Origin: an uncultured Alphaproteobacteria bacterium
Lineage (GTDB): Bacteria > Pseudomonadota > Alphaproteobacteria > CAAHEQ01 > UBA3637
Length of the DNA stretch: 59,185 nt
Direction: 5' to 3'
NCBI GenBank assembly: GCA_944392145.1
Contig: CALXVS010000006.1
Coordinates: 1-59,185 of the forward strand
Part shown: positions 35,606-43,598 of the stretch, piece after piece
Layout of the letters: every line of letters begins with the position of its first letter
Position numbering within the stretch: the stretch's first letter is position 1
Translations under genes and position numbers: made by a program
Notes under the pieces: model-generated
Told to the model about the DNA's origin: nothing
Database searches by the model: none
What the model saw: only the letters and a program-made list of their open reading frames with translations

Positions 35606-35980
35606 GGGAGGGGGCGTTATAAACTGCTTATCTGCAAATGGATATACATTATAATTGTTTTTGCAGGTTCATTTTTTCCCCTCCTGCAAATTAAAAATGC
35701 CGCTGGGATTGAAAGTGTCGCAAAAAAACAAAAGGGCAGCGTTTTATTTAATAATCTTTCCCTACCGATAGCACATCAAACTGAACAAGTTTGCAAAATA
35801 GGGGGATAGACCAGACGTAATAAGGCTTTTCGGCATTTACCGCATTTTGGGTACTGCTCTCTTAATTATGGTATACAAATGTGAAAAAAGGGGGAGGGAA
35901 GTAAAAATCGCGTCGGCATATAAACAGACCGATTTCCCCGAAAACAAGGCGGAATAAGGGCTTTCGCGGGGTATAAAAAA
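35606..35980. other. gene-free stretch before the right accessory region
   Basis: No convincing gene on either strand; open frames here lack ribosome sites and protein-like composition. A small inverted repeat TTTGCAGG/CCTGCAAA occurs near 35660-35690. It may be decayed sequence at an island edge. Confidence 0.4.
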
Positions 35981-36016
35981 AGAGAGTTTTATGCAAACTC
36001 TCTTAAAATTGGTGGA
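35981..36016 (-). repeat. tRNA-Ala 3-prime-end remnant with terminator (possible att site)
   Basis: The motif TTAAAATTGGTGGAG (36003-36017 region) follows a terminator hairpin (AGAGAGTTT/AAACTCTCT). At 57107-57145 the same arrangement occurs: terminator, then TTAAATTGGTGGAG, which is the 3-prime end with CCA of the real tRNA-Ala. No other tRNA sequence is present here. The two copies are in the same orientation 21 kb apart and could be the ends of an integrated island. Confidence 0.45.
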
Positions 36017-36195
36017 GATTTTTTCATTTTCTACGGAAAACAGTATATATTCATTTGCTTTTGGGACATTTTGCAAATGACTTGTATGCAAAAATAGTGT
36101 TGTTTATCGTCAAAAATGCACGTCTTGAAAATATAAGTTGATAAATCTGTAAATAAGAGCATGTATGGTGATGCGATCAATTGAAAGGACAGCAC

Positions 36196-36294
36196 ATGGA
36201 AAAACAACTTAAACTTCTGGCGCAAATCATCCTGCCAACGCTCTTAACCGTATTGAAAAATAATAAAAAAACTAAAAACCGCCGCCCAAGTTGA
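36196..36294 (+). CDS. 32-residue hydrophobic micro-protein
   Basis: A short frame with GAAAGGA 7 bases before the ATG. The product starts MEKQLKLLAQIILPTLL and ends in a basic tail (KNNKKTKNRRPS), the layout of small membrane-active peptides. A second 32-residue frame at 55563-55661 also has ILPTLL followed by V and a polar tail. Downstream lies GGCGGT complementary to ACCGCC at the end of the frame, a possible hairpin. A type I toxin-like peptide is one option; function is unproven. Confidence 0.45.
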   Translation: MEKQLKLLAQIILPTLLTVLKNNKKTKNRRPS

Positions 36295-36367
36295 ACTTTC
36301 ATTCCACAAAAAGGCGGTGATTATCCTCGCCACCCCTGAGCAAATATAGAAAAGGATGCCAGTATAG

Positions 36368-37126
36368 TTAAGGCTTTTTAAACGAACTAAAATCCGATAA
36401 CTGAAGATATGCAATGATACCTAATATCAAATTTAGTACATTATCAAAACAGCTAATATCATTAGAATGTTCGAACGAAGCCCCAGGCGTAAGCACATTA
36501 CTGTGTTTGAAACTACAATATTTACTATAAAAATAGTTGAAATCATCTTGGTCATTAAAAGGAAGATTTTTCCTAAATTCTTTTATATATTCGGTCGTTT
36601 TAATTGGAGAGTAATATTTATTGAATAATCCAATTTTCTCTTGATTCGGCCCCTTCCTATAATTGATAAGTTTAATGGCTTCCTCATGTTTTTCTTTTGG
36701 GTTATTTTTATCCTTAGTTATATAGCTACCAACGGGATAAAATAACTTAAACAAAACACCAAAATTCTCCCACGCTATTGGACTTTCCAAAGTATCACCC
36801 ATTTCCAAGCTGGCCTTTATTCGCCCCATAACTGCTGAAGCAAAATATTTGTTGTAATTTTGTTTTCTTCCCTCATTCGTTGGACAGTCTTTTATATAGC
36901 TCAGTATAGCACAGGTTTCCAATGTATGTCCCGCAATTATAAAAGCATCATAGTAATGTTTGTTTTCAAATAAAGTACAAAAAGATTTAAAAGCATCACC
37001 TATTCGAAAATATAAACTCCAAATAACCCCGTAAAAAGCATCTTCACTTCCTTCAAAGGTGGTTTTTTCTAAAGGTTTAAATTCTTTTATAATTTTCAAT
37101 TTATCTTCATTTGGCCAGTCAATCAT
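36368..37126 (-). CDS. hypothetical protein (HEPN/DUF5677-like features)
   Basis: A 252-residue soluble, mostly helical protein. The histidines and acidic residues in FIIAGHTLETCAIL (about 62-75) and the motif YCSFKHSNVLTPG (about 210-222) recall the conserved helix-plus-KH region of DUF5677-type proteins, but the match is weak. GGAG precedes the ATG. It is a lone gene at the left end of the accessory region. Function unknown. Confidence 0.6.
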   Translation of the reverse strand: MIDWPNEDKLKIIKEFKPLEKTTFEGSEDAFYGVIWSLYFRIGDAFKSFCTLFENKHYYDAFIIAGHTLETCAILSYIKDCPTNEGRKQNYNKYFASAVMGRIKASLEMGDTLESPIAWENFGVLFKLFYPVGSYITKDKNNPKEKHEEAIKLINYRKGPNQEKIGLFNKYYSPIKTTEYIKEFRKNLPFNDQDDFNYFYSKYCSFKHSNVLTPGASFEHSNDISCFDNVLNLILGIIAYLQLSDFSSFKKP

Positions 37127-37251
37127 TGATATTTCTCCAAAAATTTTTGATATTATACGGGCATTATATCAAAAATACAAGATTTCAGCATATTTCACTG
37201 GACTTTTCTTTTGTTTCAAGCATTCATTGTGTTGCAACGAAAGGAAAACTG

Positions 37252-37500
37252 ATGAAAATGCGCAAGTATGAGGATATTACCCCAAGCAACCGGACAAACT
37301 TTACAATGCTTTATTACCACGCCGGCCGGATTTTGACACATATTGAAACTCAACTGAAGCAGGCTTATGGCAATCCTCTTCCCATAAAACAGGCGCGAAA
37401 TCTGACCCGCATGCAATACAAATTGGAACAAATGGTCGCACGTTATAAACAAATGAAAGCGGACCTGGACAAGGAATATCAACTCAAAAAAGCAAAATAG
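37252..37500 (+). CDS. small hypothetical protein
   Basis: Eighty-two residues, basic and helical, ending in a likely coiled coil (MQYKLEQMVARYKQMKADL). AAGGAAAA is a few bases before the ATG at 37252; the frame further upstream runs through a promoter-like region and is not used. The stop is 4 bases before the -35 box of the second structured RNA. No family recognised. Confidence 0.55.
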   Translation: MKMRKYEDITPSNRTNFTMLYYHAGRILTHIETQLKQAYGNPLPIKQARNLTRMQYKLEQMVARYKQMKADLDKEYQLKKAK

Positions 37501-37503
37501 AGC

Positions 37504-37532
37504 TTGTTTTTTGAACGTTCTTCGTATATAAT
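37504..37532 (+). promoter_or_regulatory. promoter of structured RNA copy 2
   Basis: TTGTTT (37504-37509) and TATAAT (37527-37532) with 17-base spacing, as for the other two copies. Predicted start about 37539, at the first hairpin. Confidence 0.8.
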
Positions 37533-37538
37533 CAGTTC

Positions 37539-37745
37539 TGTTAGGACAGCCCAAGTTCTAACAAGGGAGTACAAACCCTGATTCTCGTGGGCAAGGGACT
37601 TTTGTATTATTGAAAGTTTCTTTGTTTGTGGGCATCTCACCGTTTGGTGGGTGCCGGCGATATAAGGCATGCTCGAATAAACCGGGCTACTTTTCACGAG
37701 ATTCGTAGTTTGTAACACCCACCGCCTTCTGGCGGTGTTTTGTTT
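37539..37745 (+). ncRNA. structured leader RNA, copy 2
   Basis: Same plan as copy 1. First hairpin GTTAGGAC 37540-37547 with GTTCTAAC 37555-37562, loop containing GCCCA. Long helix TACAAAC 37570-37576 with GTTTGTA 37708-37714, and TCTCGTG 37583-37589 with CACGAGA 37695-37701. Hairpin GGCATCTCACC 37631-37641 with GGTGGGTGCC 37646-37655. Hairpin GCTCG 37671-37675 with CGGGC 37683-37687. Pseudoknot GGTGGGTG 37646-37653 with CACCCACC 37716-37723. Terminator CACCGCC 37720-37726 with GGCGGTG 37731-37737 and TTTT, sharing four bases with the pseudoknot. Nearly all helices differ in sequence from copy 1 but keep pairing. Confidence 0.87.
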
Positions 37746-37765
37746 GGGCTGACAGGTAATTCAGT

Positions 37766-38215
37766 TTGAGCATCTGCGCGTTCTTTGGCCACCGTGACAC
37801 CCCTATGTCCAGCAACATAGAGCGACATTTAGAGGAAGTTATCAGAGATTTAATAGCCCAAGGGGTAGATGAATTTTGGCTGTGCGAGCAAGGCGCATTT
37901 GATTGTATGGCGCGCCTTACCTTGAAAGAATTAAAAAAGGAGTTTAAAGGGATCTCCCTGTGCTTGCTTCCGGCATATCACCCCAGTGAGGCTAAAATGG
38001 TGTGGGTTGATGCGCAAGATTACGACTTGATATACCCCGATGAAGTGGCCAATGCTCCACCTCAGGTTGCCATTTTACGGAGAAACGACTACATCGCCAA
38101 GAATGCGGATTACATTGTTTGCTATATCACCCATAATTCCGGTGGCGCTTATAAGGCTGTCGAAAAAGCCCGAAAACATAAAAAGAAGATAATTAACCTG
38201 GCCGAGTATGTTTAG
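37766..38215 (+). CDS. SLOG/DUF1273-type Rossmann protein, copy B
   Basis: A 149-residue paralog of the protein at 17709, with the same landmarks: CAFFGHRDTP, EFWLCEQGAFDCM, PPQVAILRRNDYI and CYITHNSGGAYKAVEKA. The start is TTG at 37766, which lines up the N-terminus with copy A; the leader RNA ends about 20 bases earlier. A 62-base gap separates it from the kinase-ASCH gene, and the following three genes overlap by 4 bases, so all four may form one operon under the RNA. Confidence 0.85.
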   Translation: MSICAFFGHRDTPMSSNIERHLEEVIRDLIAQGVDEFWLCEQGAFDCMARLTLKELKKEFKGISLCLLPAYHPSEAKMVWVDAQDYDLIYPDEVANAPPQVAILRRNDYIAKNADYIVCYITHNSGGAYKAVEKARKHKKKIINLAEYV

Positions 38216-38277
38216 CCCGAAAGGATTGACTTTTATGTGCGGTTTGGTTAGGATGAAAGCAATCACAAGGAGTTTTA

Positions 38278-39162
38278 ATGTTAATACTGAATATTAATGG
38301 ACCAATCAATTCAGGAAAGACAACAGTTTCCAAGATTTTGGTAAATCTGTTGCCCAATGCCACTTTTATTGAAGTGGATGAGTTGATGAGTGACGAAGAG
38401 GAAGCAAAATTGGGACTTTCTATACAGGATGGTTGGGCAGAACGTCAAAAACGCCTAAATGAAACACTCTTAGCATTGAAACAATCTCGTCAATACGAAA
38501 CGGTTATATTTGCCTATCCCATCAGTGAAAATAGTTATAAAACATGGTCCTCTATGGCGGATGAAAACACTCGTTTTATAAATATCACCCTTGCCCCCAG
38601 TTTGGAAGAATGTTTAAAGAATCGTGGCGAACGGGAACTAGATGATTGGGAACGAAACAGAATCAAAGAGATGTATGAGGAAGGATATCAAAATCGTCCA
38701 TACTCCGACTTTATCATCAACAATGACAATCAAACACCCAAAGAAACTGCCGAAGTTATCAAAGGTTTTGTGGAACAAGCTCTCTCCCCAAAACAACAAT
38801 GGTTGCATTTAGTAGAAAGACGTTGGCCGGCTTTGTTAAATGGCGAAAAGACTTCCACATTCCGTTTGAATGAAGGATTTGTTCATAAAGGATTTTTGGT
38901 CTATAAAGACTGTCCAAAGGAACAGTGGGCAGAAGTTGTTTATGTGACTCATGTGTATTATGTCCCTTTACGTCAAGCATTAGAAATAGATGGTTTCGAT
39001 GCGCATACACCAGATATTGAAACAGGACTAAAACAAATGCGAGTTCATTATCCGGATATTACTTTGGATACACCGATTTTATTAGCACAACATTTAAGTG
39101 TTCCTGAAACAAAGGTAAAATACTCTGAAGAGGTTAAGAAGATACTGGAGAAAAGCAAATGA
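38278..39162 (+). CDS. P-loop kinase fused to ASCH domain
   Basis: A 294-residue two-domain protein. Residues 1-170 form a P-loop nucleoside/shikimate-kinase-like domain (NINGPINSGKTTVSKIL, the acidic EVDELMSDEE). Residues about 175-285 resemble an ASCH domain (WPALLNGEKTSTFRLNEG...), a fold that binds RNA or modified nucleosides. AAGGAG precedes the ATG. The combination suggests recognition and phosphorylation of a nucleoside or RNA end. It overlaps the Nudix gene by 4 bases. Confidence 0.75.
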   Translation: MLILNINGPINSGKTTVSKILVNLLPNATFIEVDELMSDEEEAKLGLSIQDGWAERQKRLNETLLALKQSRQYETVIFAYPISENSYKTWSSMADENTRFINITLAPSLEECLKNRGERELDDWERNRIKEMYEEGYQNRPYSDFIINNDNQTPKETAEVIKGFVEQALSPKQQWLHLVERRWPALLNGEKTSTFRLNEGFVHKGFLVYKDCPKEQWAEVVYVTHVYYVPLRQALEIDGFDAHTPDIETGLKQMRVHYPDITLDTPILLAQHLSVPETKVKYSEEVKKILEKSK

Positions 39163-39566
39163 GCAAAATTAAACTATCTGTTTGTGGTGTTATTATGTAT
39201 CAGAGCAAATTTCTAATAGTCAAACGCTCTGAAACAGATGACTTTTTGCCAAATTGTTGGGAATTCCCTGGTGGTGGTGTAGAAGATGGTGAAACAATAA
39301 CTGAAGCCTTGAAACGAGAAATAAAAGAAGAAATAGGTTTGGATATATCAAGCAAGTATCCCCAACTAATCGGTATTTCTGAAGAGTTTATGAATGAAGA
39401 TAAAACAGAAAGATATTTACAATTAAATTATAAGATTGTTATGGACACAGAACCCAACATGATACTCAGTTCCGAACATGTCGCTTTTGATTGGGCGGAA
39501 ACTACCGATTCCAGATTGGACGATTTTCTAAAAGAGATTATTAGGCAAGTGGCGACAGGCAAATGA
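39159..39566 (+). CDS. Nudix hydrolase
   Basis: A 135-residue Nudix enzyme that hydrolyses nucleoside diphosphate-linked compounds. The Nudix box GGGVEDGETITEALKREIKEEIGLD spans about residues 38-62, with all catalytic Glu residues; the text shown here is split for length: GGGVEDGETITEAL and REIKEEIGL. The 4-base overlaps on both sides tie it to the two kinase-like genes. Substrate cannot be read. Confidence 0.92.
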   Translation: MSKIKLSVCGVIMYQSKFLIVKRSETDDFLPNCWEFPGGGVEDGETITEALKREIKEEIGLDISSKYPQLIGISEEFMNEDKTERYLQLNYKIVMDTEPNMILSSEHVAFDWAETTDSRLDDFLKEIIRQVATGK

Positions 39567-40033
39567 GCTTACCGATTTGCTATCTTATTTGTGGGTTTTT
39601 AGGTGCTGGCAAAACAACTTATTCCCAAAAACTCTCCAAAGAAACGGAAGCAATCCATCTAAATCCTGATGAATGGTGTATGAAATTGTTTTCCAAAGAA
39701 GAATATGAACAAAATTGGAATAAATGTTTTTCTGAAACTATAGCGTATTTGTGGAAAAAAGCAGGAGAATATGCCAAAAATGGAAAATCCATTATTTTCG
39801 ACATGGGATTTTGGACAAAACAAAGTCGGGATGAAGCAACACAAAGGGCAAAGGATTTGGGATTCAATCCTGTTATACATTTTTTGAATGCGCCAGATGA
39901 GATTTTGAAACAGCGGATTAGTGCTAGGAAAGGTGCAATTGCAGAATATAATTTAAAGCATTTTGATGAATTAAAAAAGCAATTTGAAGTTCCTACCAAA
40001 ACAGAAAAATACGTCAAATGTGACAATTACTAA
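39563..40033 (+). CDS. P-loop kinase (AAA_33/zeta-toxin-like)
   Basis: A 156-residue kinase with Walker A GFLGAGKTTYSQKL (about 11-24), an acidic LNPDEWCMKLF strand and a C-terminal helix with KQRISARKGA that would close over ATP. Members of this group phosphorylate small molecules, nucleotide sugars or RNA ends. Its 3-prime end overlaps the convergent phosphatase gene by 20 bases. Confidence 0.85.
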   Translation: MSLPICYLICGFLGAGKTTYSQKLSKETEAIHLNPDEWCMKLFSKEEYEQNWNKCFSETIAYLWKKAGEYAKNGKSIIFDMGFWTKQSRDEATQRAKDLGFNPVIHFLNAPDEILKQRISARKGAIAEYNLKHFDELKKQFEVPTKTEKYVKCDNY

Positions 40034-40481
40034 TACTCTCTAAAAACGCTTGGCACCCCTCATAAATATCCCAATAGGCTTCATCAAAATTACCGGTGTA
40101 CCAAGGGTCTTTGATATTGCGGGGCTTATTTGAAAAATCTAACAAACGATGGATTTTATTATCCGTATCTACGCCAACGATAGATTGAATGTCTTCAATA
40201 TTGCTGTCGTCCATCGCTAAGATATAATCATAATAAGCATAATCAGACGGACGAATTCGACGAGAATAATGCTCTTCAAAAGGAACGTGCATAGCGCTCA
40301 ACATCTCGCGCGTACCATAGTGCATACCGGCATGACACATTTCATTATATCCCTCGGTGGCGGCAGAATCTATTTCAAACTGATCGGATAGGCCTCGCTC
40401 ATTCACCATTTGCTTCATCACAAACTCCGCCATCGGCGACCGACATATATTCCCAAGACATACAAATAAGACTTTAATCAT
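40014..40481 (-). CDS. low-molecular-weight protein tyrosine phosphatase
   Basis: A 155-residue phosphatase with the active-site loop VCLGNICRSP (Cys 8 and Arg 14) near the N-terminus and the general-acid motif DPWYTGNFDE (about 125-134). Such enzymes remove phosphate from protein tyrosines or arginines. It follows SLOG copy C by 74 bases on the same strand, so it can share the RNA-controlled transcript, though the gap also leaves room for its own promoter. Confidence 0.93.
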   Translation of the reverse strand: MIKVLFVCLGNICRSPMAEFVMKQMVNERGLSDQFEIDSAATEGYNEMCHAGMHYGTREMLSAMHVPFEEHYSRRIRPSDYAYYDYILAMDDSNIEDIQSIVGVDTDNKIHRLLDFSNKPRNIKDPWYTGNFDEAYWDIYEGCQAFLESISNCHI

Positions 40482-40555
40482 TTGACTTCTTTCTAATCAT
40501 TCAGGTTATCCATACTCCTATTATAAAAAAGAACGCCCGAAATCTCAAGGAAAAA

Positions 40556-41011
40556 CTAAGAATTTGCCAAATTGATGATTGTTTTACCAGCGCTTTTTGC
40601 TATGCGTACAGCCTGATAAGCGCCACCGCTTTTGGTATCCACATAGCAAACAACAAAATCCGCATTTTGAGCCAACCACTTATTTCGCCGACAGATGGCA
40701 AAGCGCAAAGGTCCTTCTTCAATTCCTTCAGGACAAAAAACATGGTCATAGCTACTTTTTTTCCAATCATAGTCCTCTTGATTTGTGGGCAAATACGCCA
40801 ACGCTAAAGAACGCGTAATAGTGGGATGTTCCTTTTTAATACTGCGTAAAACTTCAAAGGCTAGATGGTCAAAATCGCCGTAGCCGCCCAGCCAAAATTC
40901 ATCCACACCTTTGGAACGGATCAGGTCTAATATCACATCAGTTAAGCCGGCCTTAACTAGGCTCTGGTTGGGAATAAAGCGATGGACGAAAAAGACACAA
41001 ATCTGTCCCAT
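40556..41011 (-). CDS. SLOG/DUF1273-type Rossmann protein, copy C
   Basis: A 151-residue paralog of the proteins at 17709 and 37766, with EFWLGGYGDFDHL, LALAYLPTNQEDYDW, LRFAICRRNKWLA and CYVDTKSGGAYQAVRIA. The N-terminal GHR of the others is VHR here. It is closer to copy A than to copy B in the central part (PTN..DY.W). GAGG lies 5 bases before the ATG at 41011. The structured RNA lies immediately upstream. Confidence 0.86.
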   Translation of the reverse strand: MGQICVFFVHRFIPNQSLVKAGLTDVILDLIRSKGVDEFWLGGYGDFDHLAFEVLRSIKKEHPTITRSLALAYLPTNQEDYDWKKSSYDHVFCPEGIEEGPLRFAICRRNKWLAQNADFVVCYVDTKSGGAYQAVRIAKSAGKTIINLANS

Positions 41012-41033
41012 GGATCCTCATATCAACCCTACC

Positions 41034-41241
41034 AAAAACCCGCCATTTACAGGCGGGTGGATGTTTACAACTATAACTTATGTGAGAAATAGCCCAGTTT
41101 ATTTGGGCGAACCCATATTCACTGGCATCCACCCATTATGGATAGATGCCTACGACAAACATTTGGCACAAGATATGCCGATGTATGCCCACATAAGTTC
41201 TTGGATTGTAAAGTCCACAGTTCAGACGGGCAGTCCGAACA
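41034..41241 (-). ncRNA. structured leader RNA, copy 3
   Basis: Minus strand, same plan. First hairpin GTTCGGAC (41240-41233) with GTCTGAAC (41227-41220), loop TGCCC. Long helix TTTACAA (41212-41206) with TTGTAAA (41070-41064), and AACTTATGTG (41199-41190) with CACATAAGTT (41084-41075). Hairpin GGCATCTATCC with GGGTGGATGCC (41150-41124). Hairpin GCCCA with TGGGC near 41106-41092. Pseudoknot GGGTGGATG (41134-41126) with CATCCACCC (41063-41055). Terminator ACCCGCC (41058-41052) with GGCGGGT (41044-41038) and a run of T, sharing bases with the pseudoknot. Confidence 0.87.
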
Positions 41242-41247
41242 TCAAAT

Positions 41248-41276
41248 AGTATAGCACACTTTTGTTTTCATTGCAA
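41248..41276 (-). promoter_or_regulatory. promoter of structured RNA copy 3
   Basis: On the minus strand TTGCAA (41276-41271) and TATACT (41253-41248) with 17-base spacing. Predicted start about 41241. Confidence 0.78.
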
Positions 41277-41282
41277 GAAGTT

Positions 41283-42158
41283 TTATTTTGAATTGAAAAA
41301 ACTAACAATTTTTAGTTTGATAAAAGTAAAAAATCTCCTCAAAAGATATTTTTTACAGTGTAATTTTTGAATAAAATTATCTTCTGTGAATATTTTATCC
41401 CATTTTATTATGTAACAAGACTTAAATTTCGAACGGAAAACATAGTCTTTTAATTTCTTTGTAAAATGGCAATAATTGCCATGAGCTACATCTGGTAAAT
41501 AGATTAGTAAAAAGCATTTATCACAATGTTTTAGATAATGGCTGATTTTTGCGTTTTTCTTATCAATTGCTTCTTGTAGTTCATCAAAAGGGTTTTCCTT
41601 GCTATAACACTCGTTGTTCACGTGACAGTCAAATTTTCCATCCATGTTTTCAAAACCACTGATAGAAATATTAAAGTATTCATTTTGCACAAGAATACTT
41701 TCTTTAACAAAACAGGGGCAGCGCTTTAAATTTTCGGCATTTCTGTCAATAATACTTTTTATTCCGTCTTTTAAGGCTTTTTTATTATATATATCCCAGA
41801 AACCTGGATTATAAATAGCATCCATTTTTTCTTGGTAAGTTCTTGCGCACCATTTTCGTTTATTCCATTTATCAATCAAAATAGAAATATTTAAATGATA
41901 CTCCTTTTGGGCGTACTGACAGGCCTGATTACCGATTGTCATGAGATGTTGTAAAGCCCGACCATGGCGACTTTTAACAATAAATTTTGTGACCTCTAAT
42001 CCAATTTTTTGATTGTTTTTTGTTGTGAAGATAAAATCAGGGGGGTCAGCATCTTGACAGGATACTATGCCGTTCTTTCTATACCATTCTTTACCTTCAT
42101 CTGAAGCTAAAAAATAATTTAAATACTCCCTTTCTTCTGTTTTTTTATCTTGCGCCAT
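41283..42158 (-). CDS. hypothetical protein, restriction-nuclease-like N-terminus
   Basis: A 291-residue protein. The segment DPPDFIF...KIGLEVTKF (about 38-58) has the D and E-x-x spacing of a PD-(D/E)xK nuclease core, with T/K at the last position. The rest is basic, with several cysteines (CPCF, HCDKC). GGAG precedes the ATG. It stands alone between the RNA and the ParB-like gene. An orphan restriction or DNA-cleaving role is plausible but unproven. Confidence 0.6.
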   Translation of the reverse strand: MAQDKKTEEREYLNYFLASDEGKEWYRKNGIVSCQDADPPDFIFTTKNNQKIGLEVTKFIVKSRHGRALQHLMTIGNQACQYAQKEYHLNISILIDKWNKRKWCARTYQEKMDAIYNPGFWDIYNKKALKDGIKSIIDRNAENLKRCPCFVKESILVQNEYFNISISGFENMDGKFDCHVNNECYSKENPFDELQEAIDKKNAKISHYLKHCDKCFLLIYLPDVAHGNYCHFTKKLKDYVFRSKFKSCYIIKWDKIFTEDNFIQKLHCKKYLLRRFFTFIKLKIVSFFNSK

Positions 42159-42311
42159 GATTGTTGCTCCATTGTTCTAAATTATAATTGTATGTAAAAG
42201 CAAGAAAAGAGAATTTTCAAGGCCTATTTTATAGTATCTTGAATTTTTTTAAAAAATATTATATCATGTTCCTTGTTATGTTAACTAATTCAGTTGGTAG
42301 TAGACTTTTTT

Positions 42312-43598
42312 ATGAAACAAAAAATTGAGTACATAGAAATTAATAAACTTCGTCTTTGGAGTGAAAATCCTAGGGACCCTATTGATAAAGAAGCAAGTGA
42401 TTTTGACATTATTTCACATGCGCTTCAAAATGACCACGAAAAATGGAACCTTGATAAACTTTTAAACAAAATGGGATCTCATTATGATTTTAGTGAACTC
42501 CCTACAGTAGTTCAGGATAAAGGTGAGTATATTGTTTATGATGGGAATAGAAGACTTGCAATAATTAAAATATTACAAAATCAATCACTGTATCAGTCAG
42601 TTATGGGTAAGCTATTTTTACCAGACAACCTTGAACATTTCCTTAATTTAAGTACAATTCCGTGTAATGTGTGTGACAAAGAAACAGCTCTTGATAATAT
42701 CGAAAGAAAGCACATCGAAACAGGGTCTTGGAAGGCGTTAGAAAGAGATTATTTTTTATACAAACACAGAGGGAAAGAAAAATCTGATTTTTTAGTTATT
42801 AATGATAGTACTCATATCATTGAAAATAATAAGAAGATGAATCAGGATTTTGTAAAAAATGAGGTATTGAAAAAAGATAACCTCACCAAACTGGGTTTTG
42901 CAATAAAAAATAATAAATTAGTTAGTGTATATGATACGGATAAGGGGAAAAAAGTACTAGATTCTATAGTTGATATTGTCAATAAAGAAATAATTTCTAC
43001 CAGAAAAAACAGGGGAAATCCTTTTGCGGCACTGAAAGAGCTTCACGCAGGAATAGAAAATGAAATTATCCAGTACTCAGAAAAAAAGGACAAGGGGCCT
43101 GTCAAAGATGTTAATTACATAGCTCCGAATATAGATAGTATAAAAACATGTCGTAAGACGAAAAGAACAAAAAAATGTGATATCCTGTTTGGTCAAACTT
43201 TAAGCTTAGTGTCTGGAAAGACAAATGATTTATATTTAGCAATAGATAAAATTTATAAAGAGACAAAAGATGATATTATTTATCCTATTATAGGAATGTC
43301 TTTAAGATTACTCCTGGAATTTGCTGCTCGCGAGCAATTTGAAAAAGAGAATAATAGAAAAATTATATCCTCGGACAAGAATATATATGGAAACTTCGTT
43401 CACAAAGCAAAAAAAGAAATGTCTCAAGAATGCTTAAATCTCTCTGTAATTACACAAAATTGGTTGAATACTAATGAGCATATAGAGGGATTGTTAGCAA
43501 AATATGCACATGGAGAAATAGCATACGATAAAGATAATATATTGCAATTGTCATATTGTGTTGCAGACATATTGAAATATTATTTCTCTAAAAAGTAG
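42312..43598 (+). CDS. ParB/sulfiredoxin-fold protein
   Basis: A 428-residue protein with an N-terminal ParB-like domain: WSENPRDPI (about 14-22) and IVYDGNRRLAIIKIL (about 73-87), the nucleotide-binding boxes of the ParB/Srx fold. The C-terminal two-thirds is helical and unassigned. Start ATG at 42312 is chosen by homology to typical N-termini; no good ribosome site is visible. It converges on the Dam-type methylase with an 11-base overlap. A role in DNA binding or defence rather than chromosome partition is likely, since no ParA is adjacent. Confidence 0.7.
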   Translation: MKQKIEYIEINKLRLWSENPRDPIDKEASDFDIISHALQNDHEKWNLDKLLNKMGSHYDFSELPTVVQDKGEYIVYDGNRRLAIIKILQNQSLYQSVMGKLFLPDNLEHFLNLSTIPCNVCDKETALDNIERKHIETGSWKALERDYFLYKHRGKEKSDFLVINDSTHIIENNKKMNQDFVKNEVLKKDNLTKLGFAIKNNKLVSVYDTDKGKKVLDSIVDIVNKEIISTRKNRGNPFAALKELHAGIENEIIQYSEKKDKGPVKDVNYIAPNIDSIKTCRKTKRTKKCDILFGQTLSLVSGKTNDLYLAIDKIYKETKDDIIYPIIGMSLRLLLEFAAREQFEKENNRKIISSDKNIYGNFVHKAKKEMSQECLNLSVITQNWLNTNEHIEGLLAKYAHGEIAYDKDNILQLSYCVADILKYYFSKK

